From: a virus
Reading direction: 5' to 3' (one strand)
Virus record (IMG/VR): IMGVR_UViG_3300023434_000001
Coordinates: 1 to 48,434 of that record
Length of the DNA stretch: 48,434 nt
Positions 1 through 8,398 of this stretch are shown here, piece by piece (the first letter of the stretch is position 1; each line of letters begins with the position of its first letter). A model generated the notes under the pieces. The model did not search any database. It saw only the letters and a program-made list of their open reading frames with translations, and had not been told where the DNA came from. The translations under genes and the position numbers were made by a program.

Positions 1-126
1 GACATTCAAAAAAGCGCAGATAAAAATAACGAAGGTGTATTCGACAGAGAATTACGAGACTTAATCCAAATCGGTTTGAAAAACCGAAAAGGGAAGGGGA
101 AAATATTAAAAATTAATTGCAGGTAA
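1..126 (+). CDS. 3' part of the RHH-like protein gene (second copy of the 48230-48412 gene)
   Basis: These bases repeat 48287-48412 exactly. They encode the last 41 residues and the stop codon of the ribbon-helix-helix-like protein whose start lies at 48230, so in a circular map this is the same gene. The stop TAA at 124-126 falls inside an AGGTAAC box that would open the cassette's attC site. Here the sequence runs into CTAGGGG and ordinary phage DNA, with no second arm of the palindrome. The attC is therefore truncated at the array's right edge. Confidence 0.8.
   Translation, partial: DIQKSADKNNEGVFDRELRDLIQIGLKNRKGKGKILKINCR
1..126. repeat. Terminal direct repeat, left copy (circular-map overlap)
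   Basis: A 126-bp perfect repeat of 48287-48412. An exact repeat at both contig ends is the usual sign of a circular or circularly permuted genome assembled with a k-mer overlap. A true short terminal repeat is possible but less likely, because the repeat lies inside a coding gene and the right copy is followed by 22 extra non-matching bases. Confidence 0.85.
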
Positions 127-156
127 CTAGGGGATATGTGTATCTAAATAGTCAAA

Positions 157-450
157 ATGATTGATTTTATTGACATAGCAGAAGATTTACAGGTGAATAC
201 ATATCTGAGGATAAAGTTTAGATATAAATTGCTCAAACACATTGTTGCTGATAAGTATGGAAATCTTTTTATCCTACCTCATTGTCCATATAAAAGAACA
301 ATTGAACTTAGTCAGTTGTCAGTATTCGATAATATGGGAAAGAAAGCAATTAAGTATCATGGATCAAATGTTTCGTTTAAACAATTGAAAAAATTTGCCT
401 ATGAAGTTAGCGAGTTAATTTTTTGGGAAATAAAAAAGCCAGACTATTAA
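157..450 (+). CDS. Hypothetical protein (97 aa)
   Basis: I do not recognise this protein. It is a 97-aa basic soluble protein with no membrane segment or clear motif. It is the first plus-strand gene after the truncated array end, and it faces the minus-strand lysis genes. The ATG at 157 is preceded by an AT-rich leader without Shine-Dalgarno, as usual in Bacteroidetes. Its stop codon lies in the loop of the terminator hairpin shared with the opposing operon. It could be the last early gene or a remnant of the insertion point for the array. Confidence 0.6.
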   Translation: MIDFIDIAEDLQVNTYLRIKFRYKLLKHIVADKYGNLFILPHCPYKRTIELSQLSVFDNMGKKAIKYHGSNVSFKQLKKFAYEVSELIFWEIKKPDY

Positions 451-470
451 CCTGGCTTAATGTTTCTTTC
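431..470 (-). terminator. Terminator between convergent operons
   Basis: Stem AAGCCAG (436-442) and CTGGCTT (452-458) with a 9-nt loop. Read on the minus strand the hairpin is followed by TTTTTT, so it should end the 27-kb late transcript just after the gene at 480-755. On the plus strand the tail is AATGTTTC, weaker but possibly also functional. The stop codon of the 157-450 gene lies in the loop. Confidence 0.75.
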
Positions 471-479
471 CTGGTGGGG

Positions 480-755
480 TTACTCGGTTTTTTTCTCAAG
501 TAATCCGCCGTACTTTTCAACTAAGAATTCCAATATTTGCTGGGCTTCAGTTGGATCAACGTCTTTCAATTCTGCTACAAATTCAGGCAGCGATTTTGCT
601 GCTTTCCATACAGTCGGAATTTTAAAGGCTAACGATATTCCTTCCCCAGGAGTTACCTTTTTATCTTTTAATATTTCAGCAACTTGGAGTCCAAGATCAA
701 TAAAGATTCCTAAGTCTTGCTTGATTGTCTCCACTCCTAATTTTTCTTTTTCCAT
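480..755 (-). CDS. Hypothetical protein in the lysis region (91 aa)
   Basis: A 91-aa acidic, mostly helical soluble protein without membrane segment or signal peptide. It is the last gene of the late operon, just before the terminator and downstream of the endolysin. Genes of this size and position occur near lysis modules of Bacteroidetes phages, but I cannot name the family. The start ATG at 755 follows an AAAACAGCATTATT leader. Confidence 0.65.
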   Translation of the reverse strand: MEKEKLGVETIKQDLGIFIDLGLQVAEILKDKKVTPGEGISLAFKIPTVWKAAKSLPEFVAELKDVDPTEAQQILEFLVEKYGGLLEKKTE

Positions 756-781
756 AATAATGCTGTTTTAAACGTTTAAAT

Positions 782-982
782 TTATTTATCAATTGATTCC
801 GGTGCTTCCGGTTTAATAATTTCAGTATTGGATAAAGGTTTATTTTTAGTGAATAATCTTTTAACCTTTTCATAGCCTTTAATTACATAAGGTTTTGCAA
901 ACTTATATCCTTGTTGGATTGCAGGAATAGTCCAAGCTTTGTTTTTCCAAATGAATTTCGCTATTGTTAATATCCATTTCAT
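782..982 (-). CDS. Small basic membrane-associated protein, lysis region (66 aa)
   Basis: A 66-aa protein with an amphipathic, aromatic N-terminal half (about residues 1-35, rich in W, I, K) and a charged C-terminus. Its ATG overlaps the stop of the endolysin gene upstream, so the two are translationally coupled. Together with the 146-aa membrane protein it makes up the membrane part of the lysis cassette. A holin or spanin-like role is inferred from position only. Confidence 0.6.
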   Translation of the reverse strand: MKWILTIAKFIWKNKAWTIPAIQQGYKFAKPYVIKGYEKVKRLFTKNKPLSNTEIIKPEAPESIDK

Positions 983-1536
983 ATCTCTATTGGGTGTATA
1001 AAACTGCTTAATACTAATGAATTTGGTTTTATCTCAAAACTAAACTTGCGCTTTTTAGGTAAAACTAATTTACCCTCTCTCTCCCCAACTACATTTGTAT
1101 TCCCTTCTATTGTATGTAAAAAGTCATTGTCAAACCGTTTAAGTATTCCAGTATGTCCAAATTTAGTAAAATTTCTATCCTTGTCCGTTTTAAGCCATAT
1201 AACGATACTTCCTATCTTTGGGGTATTGTGTGTCATGAAATCATTAGATGATTGAAAATTTGCCTCCGTCTGTGCAACTGAGCCGCTAAATAACTTGTTG
1301 TATTTGACAGGAAATCCAGAATCATAAATAGTATATGCGTATTTCCATACAGCCTCAACAAAAAAAGAACACCATGCAAAGCCTTTTTCCCATCCCATTG
1401 TTTCCATGAACTCTTGTGGGTGCATTCCGGTTAATTGGCGTATTTTTTCATGATCCTTAAATCCTGAGTTGTTCGGTAATTCTTCAAGTCCTATGAATTG
1501 ATTGGCTATTTTTACTATATGATTGCTTATGTCCAT
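979..1536 (-). CDS. Endolysin, CHAP/NlpC-P60-like cysteine peptidoglycan hydrolase
   Basis: A 185-aa enzyme expected to cut peptide bonds in host peptidoglycan at lysis. The motif FAWCSFF places the nucleophile cysteine at residue 56 on a helix N-terminus. GHTGI gives the catalytic histidine at about 128, and the strand TIEGNTN (about 142-148) supplies the polar third residue. This order C, H, E/N is that of CHAP/NlpC-P60-like amidases and peptidases. No signal peptide is present, so a holin is needed for release. It overlaps both neighbours by a few bases, which indicates one tightly coupled lysis cassette. The exact bond cleaved cannot be told. Confidence 0.8.
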   Translation of the reverse strand: MDISNHIVKIANQFIGLEELPNNSGFKDHEKIRQLTGMHPQEFMETMGWEKGFAWCSFFVEAVWKYAYTIYDSGFPVKYNKLFSGSVAQTEANFQSSNDFMTHNTPKIGSIVIWLKTDKDRNFTKFGHTGILKRFDNDFLHTIEGNTNVVGEREGKLVLPKKRKFSFEIKPNSLVLSSFIHPIEI

Positions 1537-1976
1537 TATTCAGTTCCTTTTGTATCTCCACTTCTATTAATGTCACCAATCCATATTTCTCTTATTTTTT
1601 GCAGATCATTCGCAAACTTTTCATCACTTACTTTTTCACCATCTGCTGCCTTATCAATTGCTTTCTTAAAAACTTCAGCTTCTTCATTGTGAAGGTACAG
1701 CCCTTTATGCTTGTACATTACTTCATTTCGATTTGGCTTTGCACTTACTTCTAAAAATAAATAACTAATAGGCGTTCCAAAAATTAATAATATCAATATC
1801 ACAAATAAACGAAGAAATGTAATCATTTTATCAGCTTTAGCCTCAACTTTCTTAAATATTTCACCCCCGCTGGTTTCGAGATTAGTTATTGACTCTAGTG
1901 ATAAGTCATTAAAATCTTTTAATGCGGTTCTATGCTCTATTGCTAGTTGCCTAAGTTCTTCTTTTATTTCGCACAT
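1536..1976 (-). CDS. Membrane protein, holin candidate (146 aa)
   Basis: An N-terminal helical stretch (about 1-50) is followed by one strong hydrophobic segment around residues 51-75 and a charged C-terminal half. The topology (a coiled-coil-like domain plus one membrane anchor) and the position directly upstream of the endolysin, with overlapping start and stop, suggest a holin or lysis regulator. A spanin-like role is the alternative. No sequence family is recognised. Confidence 0.6.
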   Translation of the reverse strand: MCEIKEELRQLAIEHRTALKDFNDLSLESITNLETSGGEIFKKVEAKADKMITFLRLFVILILLIFGTPISYLFLEVSAKPNRNEVMYKHKGLYLHNEEAEVFKKAIDKAADGEKVSDEKFANDLQKIREIWIGDINRSGDTKGTE

Positions 1977-2010
1977 CCGTATTCATTTTAACCATTTATT
2001 ATAAAAAATA

Positions 2011-2109
2011 CCACAGAATTATCAAAGAGTTTCATTATATCGACCTGAACAAGTTTAAGAATAAAAGTATTAAAACTAAATCAAAAGAACTACTAACTTT
2101 GTTCTGTGG
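2011..2109. other. Long imperfect inverted repeat in a 180-bp non-coding gap
   Basis: CCACAGAA (2011-2018) plus CAAAG (2023-2027) pairs with CTTTG (2097-2101) plus TTCTGTGG (2102-2109). That is 13 base pairs interrupted by four unpaired bases, enclosing about 70 nt. It lies between the small membrane peptide gene and the holin-like gene, in late mRNA. It could be an mRNA processing or translational control structure. There is no T-run beside it, so it is not a standard terminator. Confidence 0.5.
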
Positions 2110-2160
2110 CATTTCTTATATCTTCCCTTTTATTTTACTAAATTACAATAAATTTCCCAA

Positions 2161-2262
2161 TTAAAAACTATAAATTCCGTTTCTGAAATAATACACTACT
2201 AAGCCAATTGCAATTATAATTATTGCGGCTGCTATTATCCCTGTTATTTTATTTATTTTCAT
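2161..2262 (-). CDS. Single-span membrane peptide (33 aa)
   Basis: A 33-codon ORF with ATG at 2262 and TAA at 2161. After a KINK head comes an uninterrupted hydrophobic span of about 18 residues (ITGIIAAAIIIIAIGLVV), then a short tail. It lies in the lysis part of the late operon and is a plausible second holin or antiholin. The clean membrane-helix design argues for a real gene despite its length. Confidence 0.5.
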   Translation of the reverse strand: MKINKITGIIAAAIIIIAIGLVVYYFRNGIYSF

Positions 2263-2272
2263 ATCTCAGATT

Positions 2273-2785
2273 TTAAATGTTTAAATCAACTACTGCTACT
2301 CCGTTTATCTCAGTTACGTTTACTCCGTTACGTTCTATTGCGGTTGCTGTTGCACCTGTTCCATTAATACTCAGAATAAGGTTATTTATATTGCTGTAAG
2401 TTTGTTCTCCATTCGACATATTATCCCCACTTTTGTAATGCGTGGGAAAACCGCTTGATATCACTGCCTCCCCGAGTCCTGTAGTATTATAAACTCCTAG
2501 GAAATCCCCTACAATAACAGTGCAATCTAAGCCAGTAAATGTCTGCTTTGAGCCACTTGTCACGCTGCCTATATTCTCGTAATCTCTACCTGTATATTTT
2601 AAAGTATCCGTATTCTCAAATGTCCCAATTTTAACTCCGGTGGCACTAGCTATGAACCACATAGACATAGATGTCAATACACCAGAATCATTCGCGGATG
2701 ACCTTAGGCATATAAACGTAGTTGCTGCGCTCCAGCCTGTACCCCCATCAACAACATTGATAGCTCCTATTGTTATTACAGCCAT
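2273..2785 (-). CDS. Beta-rich virion-type protein (170 aa)
   Basis: A 170-aa protein rich in G, T, S, N and V with alternating hydrophobic pattern and no predicted helices, as in beta-sandwich or receptor-binding tip domains of tail proteins. It starts ten bases inside the end of the 192-aa gene. It lies downstream of the fibre gene, so it is probably an accessory tail or fibre-tip protein. No family recognised. Confidence 0.6.
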   Translation of the reverse strand: MAVITIGAINVVDGGTGWSAATTFICLRSSANDSGVLTSMSMWFIASATGVKIGTFENTDTLKYTGRDYENIGSVTSGSKQTFTGLDCTVIVGDFLGVYNTTGLGEAVISSGFPTHYKSGDNMSNGEQTYSNINNLILSINGTGATATAIERNGVNVTEINGVAVVDLNI

Positions 2786-3354
2786 GATTTATTATTTTTA
2801 ATTTGGTTAACTCTATCGTCAGTATCTAAACGCCCTTTTGATGAAACTTTATCATGGTTAAATTTATGCGTTTCTTTTATTTTTATTTGACCTTTCTTAT
2901 CATAGTCTCCGTTTTCGTACCATACAGCAACTTTTGCTAAATAAGCATTACCCATAGCAGTTAAAAACTCATCGGTTGCCAAACGTGCCGGAACTCTGAT
3001 TAAATGACAGTGAAAAGGTGGGTTCACTATTTCACCTTCAATCGGAACGTATTTGTATTTTTGAACGGTTTTATTTATAGTTTTGTCAACTTTAAATCCA
3101 TCCTTTACGGCTTTAGTTTTCTTAAATAATCTTTTATTATAATTAAGTCCAGACGGTTTTAAAAAGAAATCATACCGTATTTGAATACAAACTTCGCCGT
3201 GTTTAATTCTGGTCATTGTTCCTGACGGTTCAATTTTCCAAAACATATCACTAGCTCCTTGGATTTTTTTATCCTTAGTTAAAATGTATGTTCCTGTTAA
3301 GGCGGTTACCCCGAACAATACACCTGTGCTTTTTATAAAGTCTCGTCTTTTCAT
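2776..3354 (-). CDS. Protein with Tat-like signal, tail-fibre neighbourhood (192 aa)
   Basis: The N-terminus MKRRDFIKSTGVLFG has a twin-arginine motif (RRDFIK) followed by a hydrophobic stretch to about residue 26, as in Tat signal peptides of host proteins. The rest is basic and contains the segment NPPFHCHLIRVP. No enzyme family is recognised. It starts just after the stop of the 1,680-aa fibre gene, which carries a Sec signal. Both proteins may therefore be exported by the infected cell, or the RR stretch may be coincidental. Transfer of an N-terminus from a host gene is possible. Confidence 0.6.
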   Translation of the reverse strand: MKRRDFIKSTGVLFGVTALTGTYILTKDKKIQGASDMFWKIEPSGTMTRIKHGEVCIQIRYDFFLKPSGLNYNKRLFKKTKAVKDGFKVDKTINKTVQKYKYVPIEGEIVNPPFHCHLIRVPARLATDEFLTAMGNAYLAKVAVWYENGDYDKKGQIKIKETHKFNHDKVSSKGRLDTDDRVNQIKNNKSWL

Positions 3355-3355
3355 A

Positions 3356-6300
3356 TTATTGAACTTTTGCGTAGTCTGGTGAAGGGTTAAATTCTAATTC
3401 TGTTGTACTTAATGCAAACCCTATTTTCCGTTGGAAATCATCAGTTGTTGTTGGCGAATCTTTTAGTATTGCCCCTGCTGTTGTGCTTACAAAGTAAGGT
3501 GATCCGGCTGTTAGTCCTGTTGTTGTATAAATCCCTTGTTTTAGAAATAAGCCCGCAGCATCAGCACTTATTGTTGCTAAAGCTATTAATAATACTCCAT
3601 CCGTAGTAGCAGCCGCATCAGCATCAGTTTTCCAGTACTTACCATCAGATTTTAAATAAACTAAGTTTCCGGCAACTAATGATTCCCCAGCGGTTGCAGT
3701 TTCTACTATTTTTATATCTTCTTCAAAATATGCATCACCAGCGACTTCTAATGTATGAGTTGGTACGTTTGTAGTTGCTCCATCATCTCCAATTCTCATT
3801 TGCCCTTGTGAAACTCTCCATCCTCCATAAGTTGTTGATGCTTCTATTGTTCGTAACATAGCTCCACCAGTAGTATCTTTTAATTCAGTATAATGAGTAC
3901 CATGAATTGTTAAAGATGACATTCTTATACCATCAGTCCAGCCATACGCATACATACCAGTAGGGGACAATGACATCATTTCAGTTTCAGCACCTCCTGA
4001 AGATGACATTTGATTAAATGTAAGCAGAGTTGCATTATGCTCAATATTCCAATAATTACCGGGAGATGATCCTGTTCCTGTTATTTCAATTTTATTTCCA
4101 TTAATAATTTTCTGAAGTGCATCCCACGTTGTTACTCCGGCTACCGTATTAGTAGTTGATTTATCAAAAGCATTGGTTACCTGTGCTGCTGTATAATCTC
4201 CTATTGTAGCCACTACTGCACCTGCTCTTGTAAATACTGAGGTCACATCGCCAGTCGCTAAGTCTGCAATAGACTGCGCTGTTACTGTTTTGATATTGTC
4301 CGAATCTGTAATATCCTGAATTATAACTTTATCACCAGTCGCAACGGTAACCCCTGTTATTGTTGCCCCATCTAAAGCAGCAACAACATTAGTTTCATTT
4401 GCGGTTAATTTATCACTATTAGCTTCTAATGCAGTAATTTGTGCGGCTGTTGCAAGTCCCGGTTGTGCATTAGTAGCTTTTTGACCATTAACGTAATCTA
4501 TGCTAATATTTCCAGTTGTTGCATTAAAATCATTGGCTGTAAAGCTTGCAACTCCCTGAGTTGAACCATCAGCAACCGCATCTGTGATTGCATGGGTATG
4601 ACTTGTAGTTGTTACCGCATTTGTACTTGTTCCGGTAGTTGTCGAAGGTGTTCCCATCGTAACGCTTCCAGTACCTGTAATGGTTGTGAAATCTAGTCCA
4701 TTTCCGGCTGCTACGCTGGTAACACCGTCTATTGGAGCATCAATCCAATTCGTACCATTACCAACTGCAAGTGATGATAGTATTTGCCCAGCCGTTCCAC
4801 TATCTCCACTTATATCTTTTAAGTCGGCTTCAAATTGAGCATTTTTATTAAAGGCGACTAAACTTTGACCGATTGTAATATAATCTTCCAAACCACCAGT
4901 CCCAGTACTTATGGTATTACCTTGTAGTTTAGAAAATCCATCTTTTACATAGTTTCCAAAGGTCAAAACACCAGCCCCTCCATAAAGCAAAGCTTCATTT
5001 TGAATAAGAATATCAGTTGCATTATCTCCAAACCTTCCATAATCACCTATTATAGCACCTGTGGTTTCAAGTGATCCTGTAATATCTAATTTTGTTCCAC
5101 TCCATGTAAAATTAGCATCACCTTCAAGTGTGCCGTCACCTGTCCATACTCCAACTTGATTGTCTACTGGTGTTCCTACTTTTGTAACGTCACCACCACC
5201 AGCAGGAGTTGAATAAGCCCCATTTGCATTTAAGAATTTAGTTGTAGTTCCGTCGCCCTTTGGTGCAAATCCATGTTTAGCTGAAGAAACATTTCCAGTT
5301 GTAATATCAGTAAATGTAATTGTGGCATCGCTTATTGTTTGGTCACCTGGATAAGTAACTTTATCATTATTAGTTTCTATATTGCCAACTAAAGCCGCTG
5401 TCATATAACCTGTTTGTGCGTTCGTTGCCGCCCTGTTACTGATTTCCTGAGTAGAGATACTCATTCCCCCTGTTGTTGCAGATGCGTTTAAAGTTACTGC
5501 TGTACTGTTGTCTGTTCCGGCTTGGTCAACATCTAAAGTGCTTCTCGCATTTATTGCAGCAACATCATCTATTAATGAAGCTCCAAATGTACTTATCGTT
5601 GTGCTTGCTGGCAAAACTAAAGTTTTAATATCGGCATCTACCTCTGAATCCATTAATGCCCCTGCTGCTGTTACGTTTGTAACATCTGCTGTTAATTTTG
5701 TAGTATTTACTACAACTTCATCAAACTTAGCTTTCGTTAATAGACCAGCCCTTGACGTACTTGCAGCAACTAATGTCGCATTTGTTCCATCTGAAGAATC
5801 AACATCTACTGTGGTTGTAGTTGCTGTTCCTTCTGATAAATTAGTTGAAACGTTTGTTGCTTTCGCATTATTTGCTGTATGTTGATCAAATATAGTTTTT
5901 GTCATTATGCCAGCGTCAGATGTGGTTGCACTACCTATTGTGGCATTTGTACCCGTACTTGAATTAATTGCAACAGCATTTGTTCCAGTAGATAGTGATA
6001 AATCTGTTCCTGTAATATCAGAAGTCATTGCAAATGTTCCAGTTTTTGCGGGAATTGTATTCGTGTAAGATGTTGCAGAAGTATTAGCAACAGAAATAGT
6101 ATTAACCCCCGTAGAAGTTCCCTTCATTGCTAATTTATCCTTATCGAAAGTCTTTAACCCAGTTACAGATTGTACAGAAGATAAAACCATGTCCCCAACA
6201 CCACCAGTTGCCCAGCTTAATTTCCTTGCTCCATCAGTAGTCATAACCTGATTAACTGTTCCGTCAGTGTTCGGCAGTTCATATACCGCGCTTTCTGATA

Positions 6301-8398
6301 TTGCTGCTGCCTTAAATCCATCATAACCAGAAGTTCCACCTAGTAGAGTTAATGCTCCAACTGCTCTTACATCTCCATTTACCAATATTTGAATTCCCTG
6401 GTCTTGTACTATTGAATTACCCTGAGTAGTTGAACTAGTCCATTTAGACATATATCCATTCGTTCCTGTTCCTGTTATGCCCGTGGCTGGTGTTTCCCAT
6501 GTAGCTAATCCAGTAGCGTCAGAGGTTAAAACTTTCCCTAGTGCTGCTCCTGTTGATAATTTTATAGAGGGAATAGTCAAAAGACCTGTATTTGTCTGAT
6601 TTCCTGCACCATTGAAAATAAAGTTTTCGGCTATTGCTGTATTATTACGTGTCCATAATGAAAATTTAGATGTATATGAGCCAGTTGTTGCATCAGTCAG
6701 TGTATTAGTTATTCTACCTGAGTGTAGCGTTGAACCTGTTGTAGACTCTGCCTCAAAATAAATACCAGTACCTATTCCATTTGCTGCTGTTCCTGTTGTT
6801 TCTCTTCCAAGAACTAAGGGATACAAGACAGTGTTTGTAGACGCATCACGTGTTTCAAAATTAGCAGCCTGCACTCCTGCTGTATTATTACCAATAAATG
6901 CAGCCGTGGTATTAGTATTGCTTATGAATCTATTGGCAGTTAAATCATCAACTCCGGTTATATTATCACTATCATCAATTTCAACGCCACCTACTGTAAA
7001 AGTCCCATCAACTAACAAGTTTGTTGTAATGTGTTCTGATCCTACTATGTGTACAGTTGAGTCAGGGGTTGCTGTTCCAATTCCTAATCTTTTATTTGTA
7101 TCATCCCAGAGTAATTCTGTTGTTTCTGTGGGAGTCCATTCATTATTTGTAGCATCCCAAAAAGTCATTTGTCCTTCTACTGTTCCATCAATAATATTTG
7201 TAGAAGTAGGTACAACTCCACCACCGCTTCCATCACCCGTCTCTTCAATAAAATATATTCCTGATCCTGCTTCAGGGACTTCTTGCAATTCATCATTTGC
7301 ATCATTTTTTATTACGATTCTACATCTAGGCACAAATAAATTCTTTAGAAATGGATCAGATGGTGCTGTTTTTATTGCTTGATATTTGTTTTCCATCGCT
7401 TGCTTAATATTCTTATATTCTTTACCAGCAGGAATAACATCACCAGCCTGAACTATTGCCATTATATAACTAGTGTGTACATCTGAAATTACACCAAGAG
7501 TAACCCAATAAAATTTATCAGCTGAAATAGCTTCACCCGTTGAATATTCAGTAAAAGCAAAATTATTCAAACTATTATATGTACCATCACTTTTAATATA
7601 AAACAACCCGTTCGCAATAACCGCTTTCAATGTTGTTGTAACATCTTCAAACAACGTTTTAACAACACCAGCTGAAATTGAAACATCTGTTGCTATTGCA
7701 GTCACATCCATCCCAGAATAATAATCTGTTCCAGCATCCCAAAATTTATGATAAGCATTATTTACAAATTCAAGCTGCGTTATTATTGACGAAAATTCGC
7801 CATAAATAGTAACATCTGAAGCTGAAACTGTACCAGCTTTAAAATTAGCAACTTCAACACAATTTAATACCCCGTCAGGATTTGTATTTGAAGCCACCAA
7901 CTCTGGTACATCAGCACCATCATTTTGAACATATACATATACCTGTTTCGGATTTAAGTCTGTACCTGCAAATGTTTGCATTTCTACTGACATAACAGAA
8001 CCGGGATAAATTAGTTCTTCTTCATTAATGTTAAATTTCAATTCGCCTGTTGCCCCCACTTCTGTAATAGTATATGTCCAAACACTTGCAACAATTGTTT
8101 CCGCGTGAGAATATTCAGTAAGTGCTATATTCTTTCTGAGTGACTTATTATCAATTTCACCATTATTATCATCTACATATTTCTTTGTTGCTGCATCCTG
8201 AGCATACACTGGATCAGATATGTTTTTCAACTTGAATTGTCCTAAAATATCAGGATTAGCGAATAATACAGTATCAATACTACCTGAGGCAGTATTATAA
8301 ATCATATTCCTGAGTTTCATTGTTTCGACATCAGGATTTGTTTGTGCATTAACTAAAAATGCACTAAATACGAATATTATAAGTAATATCTTTTTCAT
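3356..8398 (-). CDS. Giant tail fibre with N-terminal Sec signal peptide (1,680 aa)
   Basis: The largest gene. Residues 1-19 (MKKILLIIFVFSAFLVNAQ) are a textbook Bacteroidetes signal peptide. Soon after comes the tail-fibre motif DAATKKYVDD (about 68-77). The body is repetitive and visibly rich in T, N, G, A and S, with recurring blocks such as GTNATL, TTTGNVS and ATNAQTG, typical of trimeric fibre shafts. The C-terminal part after residue about 1,480 (KIVETATAGESLVAGNLVY) resembles phage spike or fibre tip domains. It should bind the host surface. The signal peptide is odd, because tail fibres are normally assembled in the cytoplasm. It sits at the end of the tail gene block, one base before the Tat-like gene. 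Confidence 0.8.
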   Translation of the reverse strand: MKKILLIIFVFSAFLVNAQTNPDVETMKLRNMIYNTASGSIDTVLFANPDILGQFKLKNISDPVYAQDAATKKYVDDNNGEIDNKSLRKNIALTEYSHAETIVASVWTYTITEVGATGELKFNINEEELIYPGSVMSVEMQTFAGTDLNPKQVYVYVQNDGADVPELVASNTNPDGVLNCVEVANFKAGTVSASDVTIYGEFSSIITQLEFVNNAYHKFWDAGTDYYSGMDVTAIATDVSISAGVVKTLFEDVTTTLKAVIANGLFYIKSDGTYNSLNNFAFTEYSTGEAISADKFYWVTLGVISDVHTSYIMAIVQAGDVIPAGKEYKNIKQAMENKYQAIKTAPSDPFLKNLFVPRCRIVIKNDANDELQEVPEAGSGIYFIEETGDGSGGGVVPTSTNIIDGTVEGQMTFWDATNNEWTPTETTELLWDDTNKRLGIGTATPDSTVHIVGSEHITTNLLVDGTFTVGGVEIDDSDNITGVDDLTANRFISNTNTTAAFIGNNTAGVQAANFETRDASTNTVLYPLVLGRETTGTAANGIGTGIYFEAESTTGSTLHSGRITNTLTDATTGSYTSKFSLWTRNNTAIAENFIFNGAGNQTNTGLLTIPSIKLSTGAALGKVLTSDATGLATWETPATGITGTGTNGYMSKWTSSTTQGNSIVQDQGIQILVNGDVRAVGALTLLGGTSGYDGFKAAAISESAVYELPNTDGTVNQVMTTDGARKLSWATGGVGDMVLSSVQSVTGLKTFDKDKLAMKGTSTGVNTISVANTSATSYTNTIPAKTGTFAMTSDITGTDLSLSTGTNAVAINSSTGTNATIGSATTSDAGIMTKTIFDQHTANNAKATNVSTNLSEGTATTTTVDVDSSDGTNATLVAASTSRAGLLTKAKFDEVVVNTTKLTADVTNVTAAGALMDSEVDADIKTLVLPASTTISTFGASLIDDVAAINARSTLDVDQAGTDNSTAVTLNASATTGGMSISTQEISNRAATNAQTGYMTAALVGNIETNNDKVTYPGDQTISDATITFTDITTGNVSSAKHGFAPKGDGTTTKFLNANGAYSTPAGGGDVTKVGTPVDNQVGVWTGDGTLEGDANFTWSGTKLDITGSLETTGAIIGDYGRFGDNATDILIQNEALLYGGAGVLTFGNYVKDGFSKLQGNTISTGTGGLEDYITIGQSLVAFNKNAQFEADLKDISGDSGTAGQILSSLAVGNGTNWIDAPIDGVTSVAAGNGLDFTTITGTGSVTMGTPSTTTGTSTNAVTTTSHTHAITDAVADGSTQGVASFTANDFNATTGNISIDYVNGQKATNAQPGLATAAQITALEANSDKLTANETNVVAALDGATITGVTVATGDKVIIQDITDSDNIKTVTAQSIADLATGDVTSVFTRAGAVVATIGDYTAAQVTNAFDKSTTNTVAGVTTWDALQKIINGNKIEITGTGSSPGNYWNIEHNATLLTFNQMSSSGGAETEMMSLSPTGMYAYGWTDGIRMSSLTIHGTHYTELKDTTGGAMLRTIEASTTYGGWRVSQGQMRIGDDGATTNVPTHTLEVAGDAYFEEDIKIVETATAGESLVAGNLVYLKSDGKYWKTDADAAATTDGVLLIALATISADAAGLFLKQGIYTTTGLTAGSPYFVSTTAGAILKDSPTTTDDFQRKIGFALSTTELEFNPSPDYAKVQ

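Noticed and set aside
3356-8398. Diversity-generating retroelement acting on the fibre gene
   Set aside because: No reverse transcriptase, template repeat or accessory gene is present in the window.
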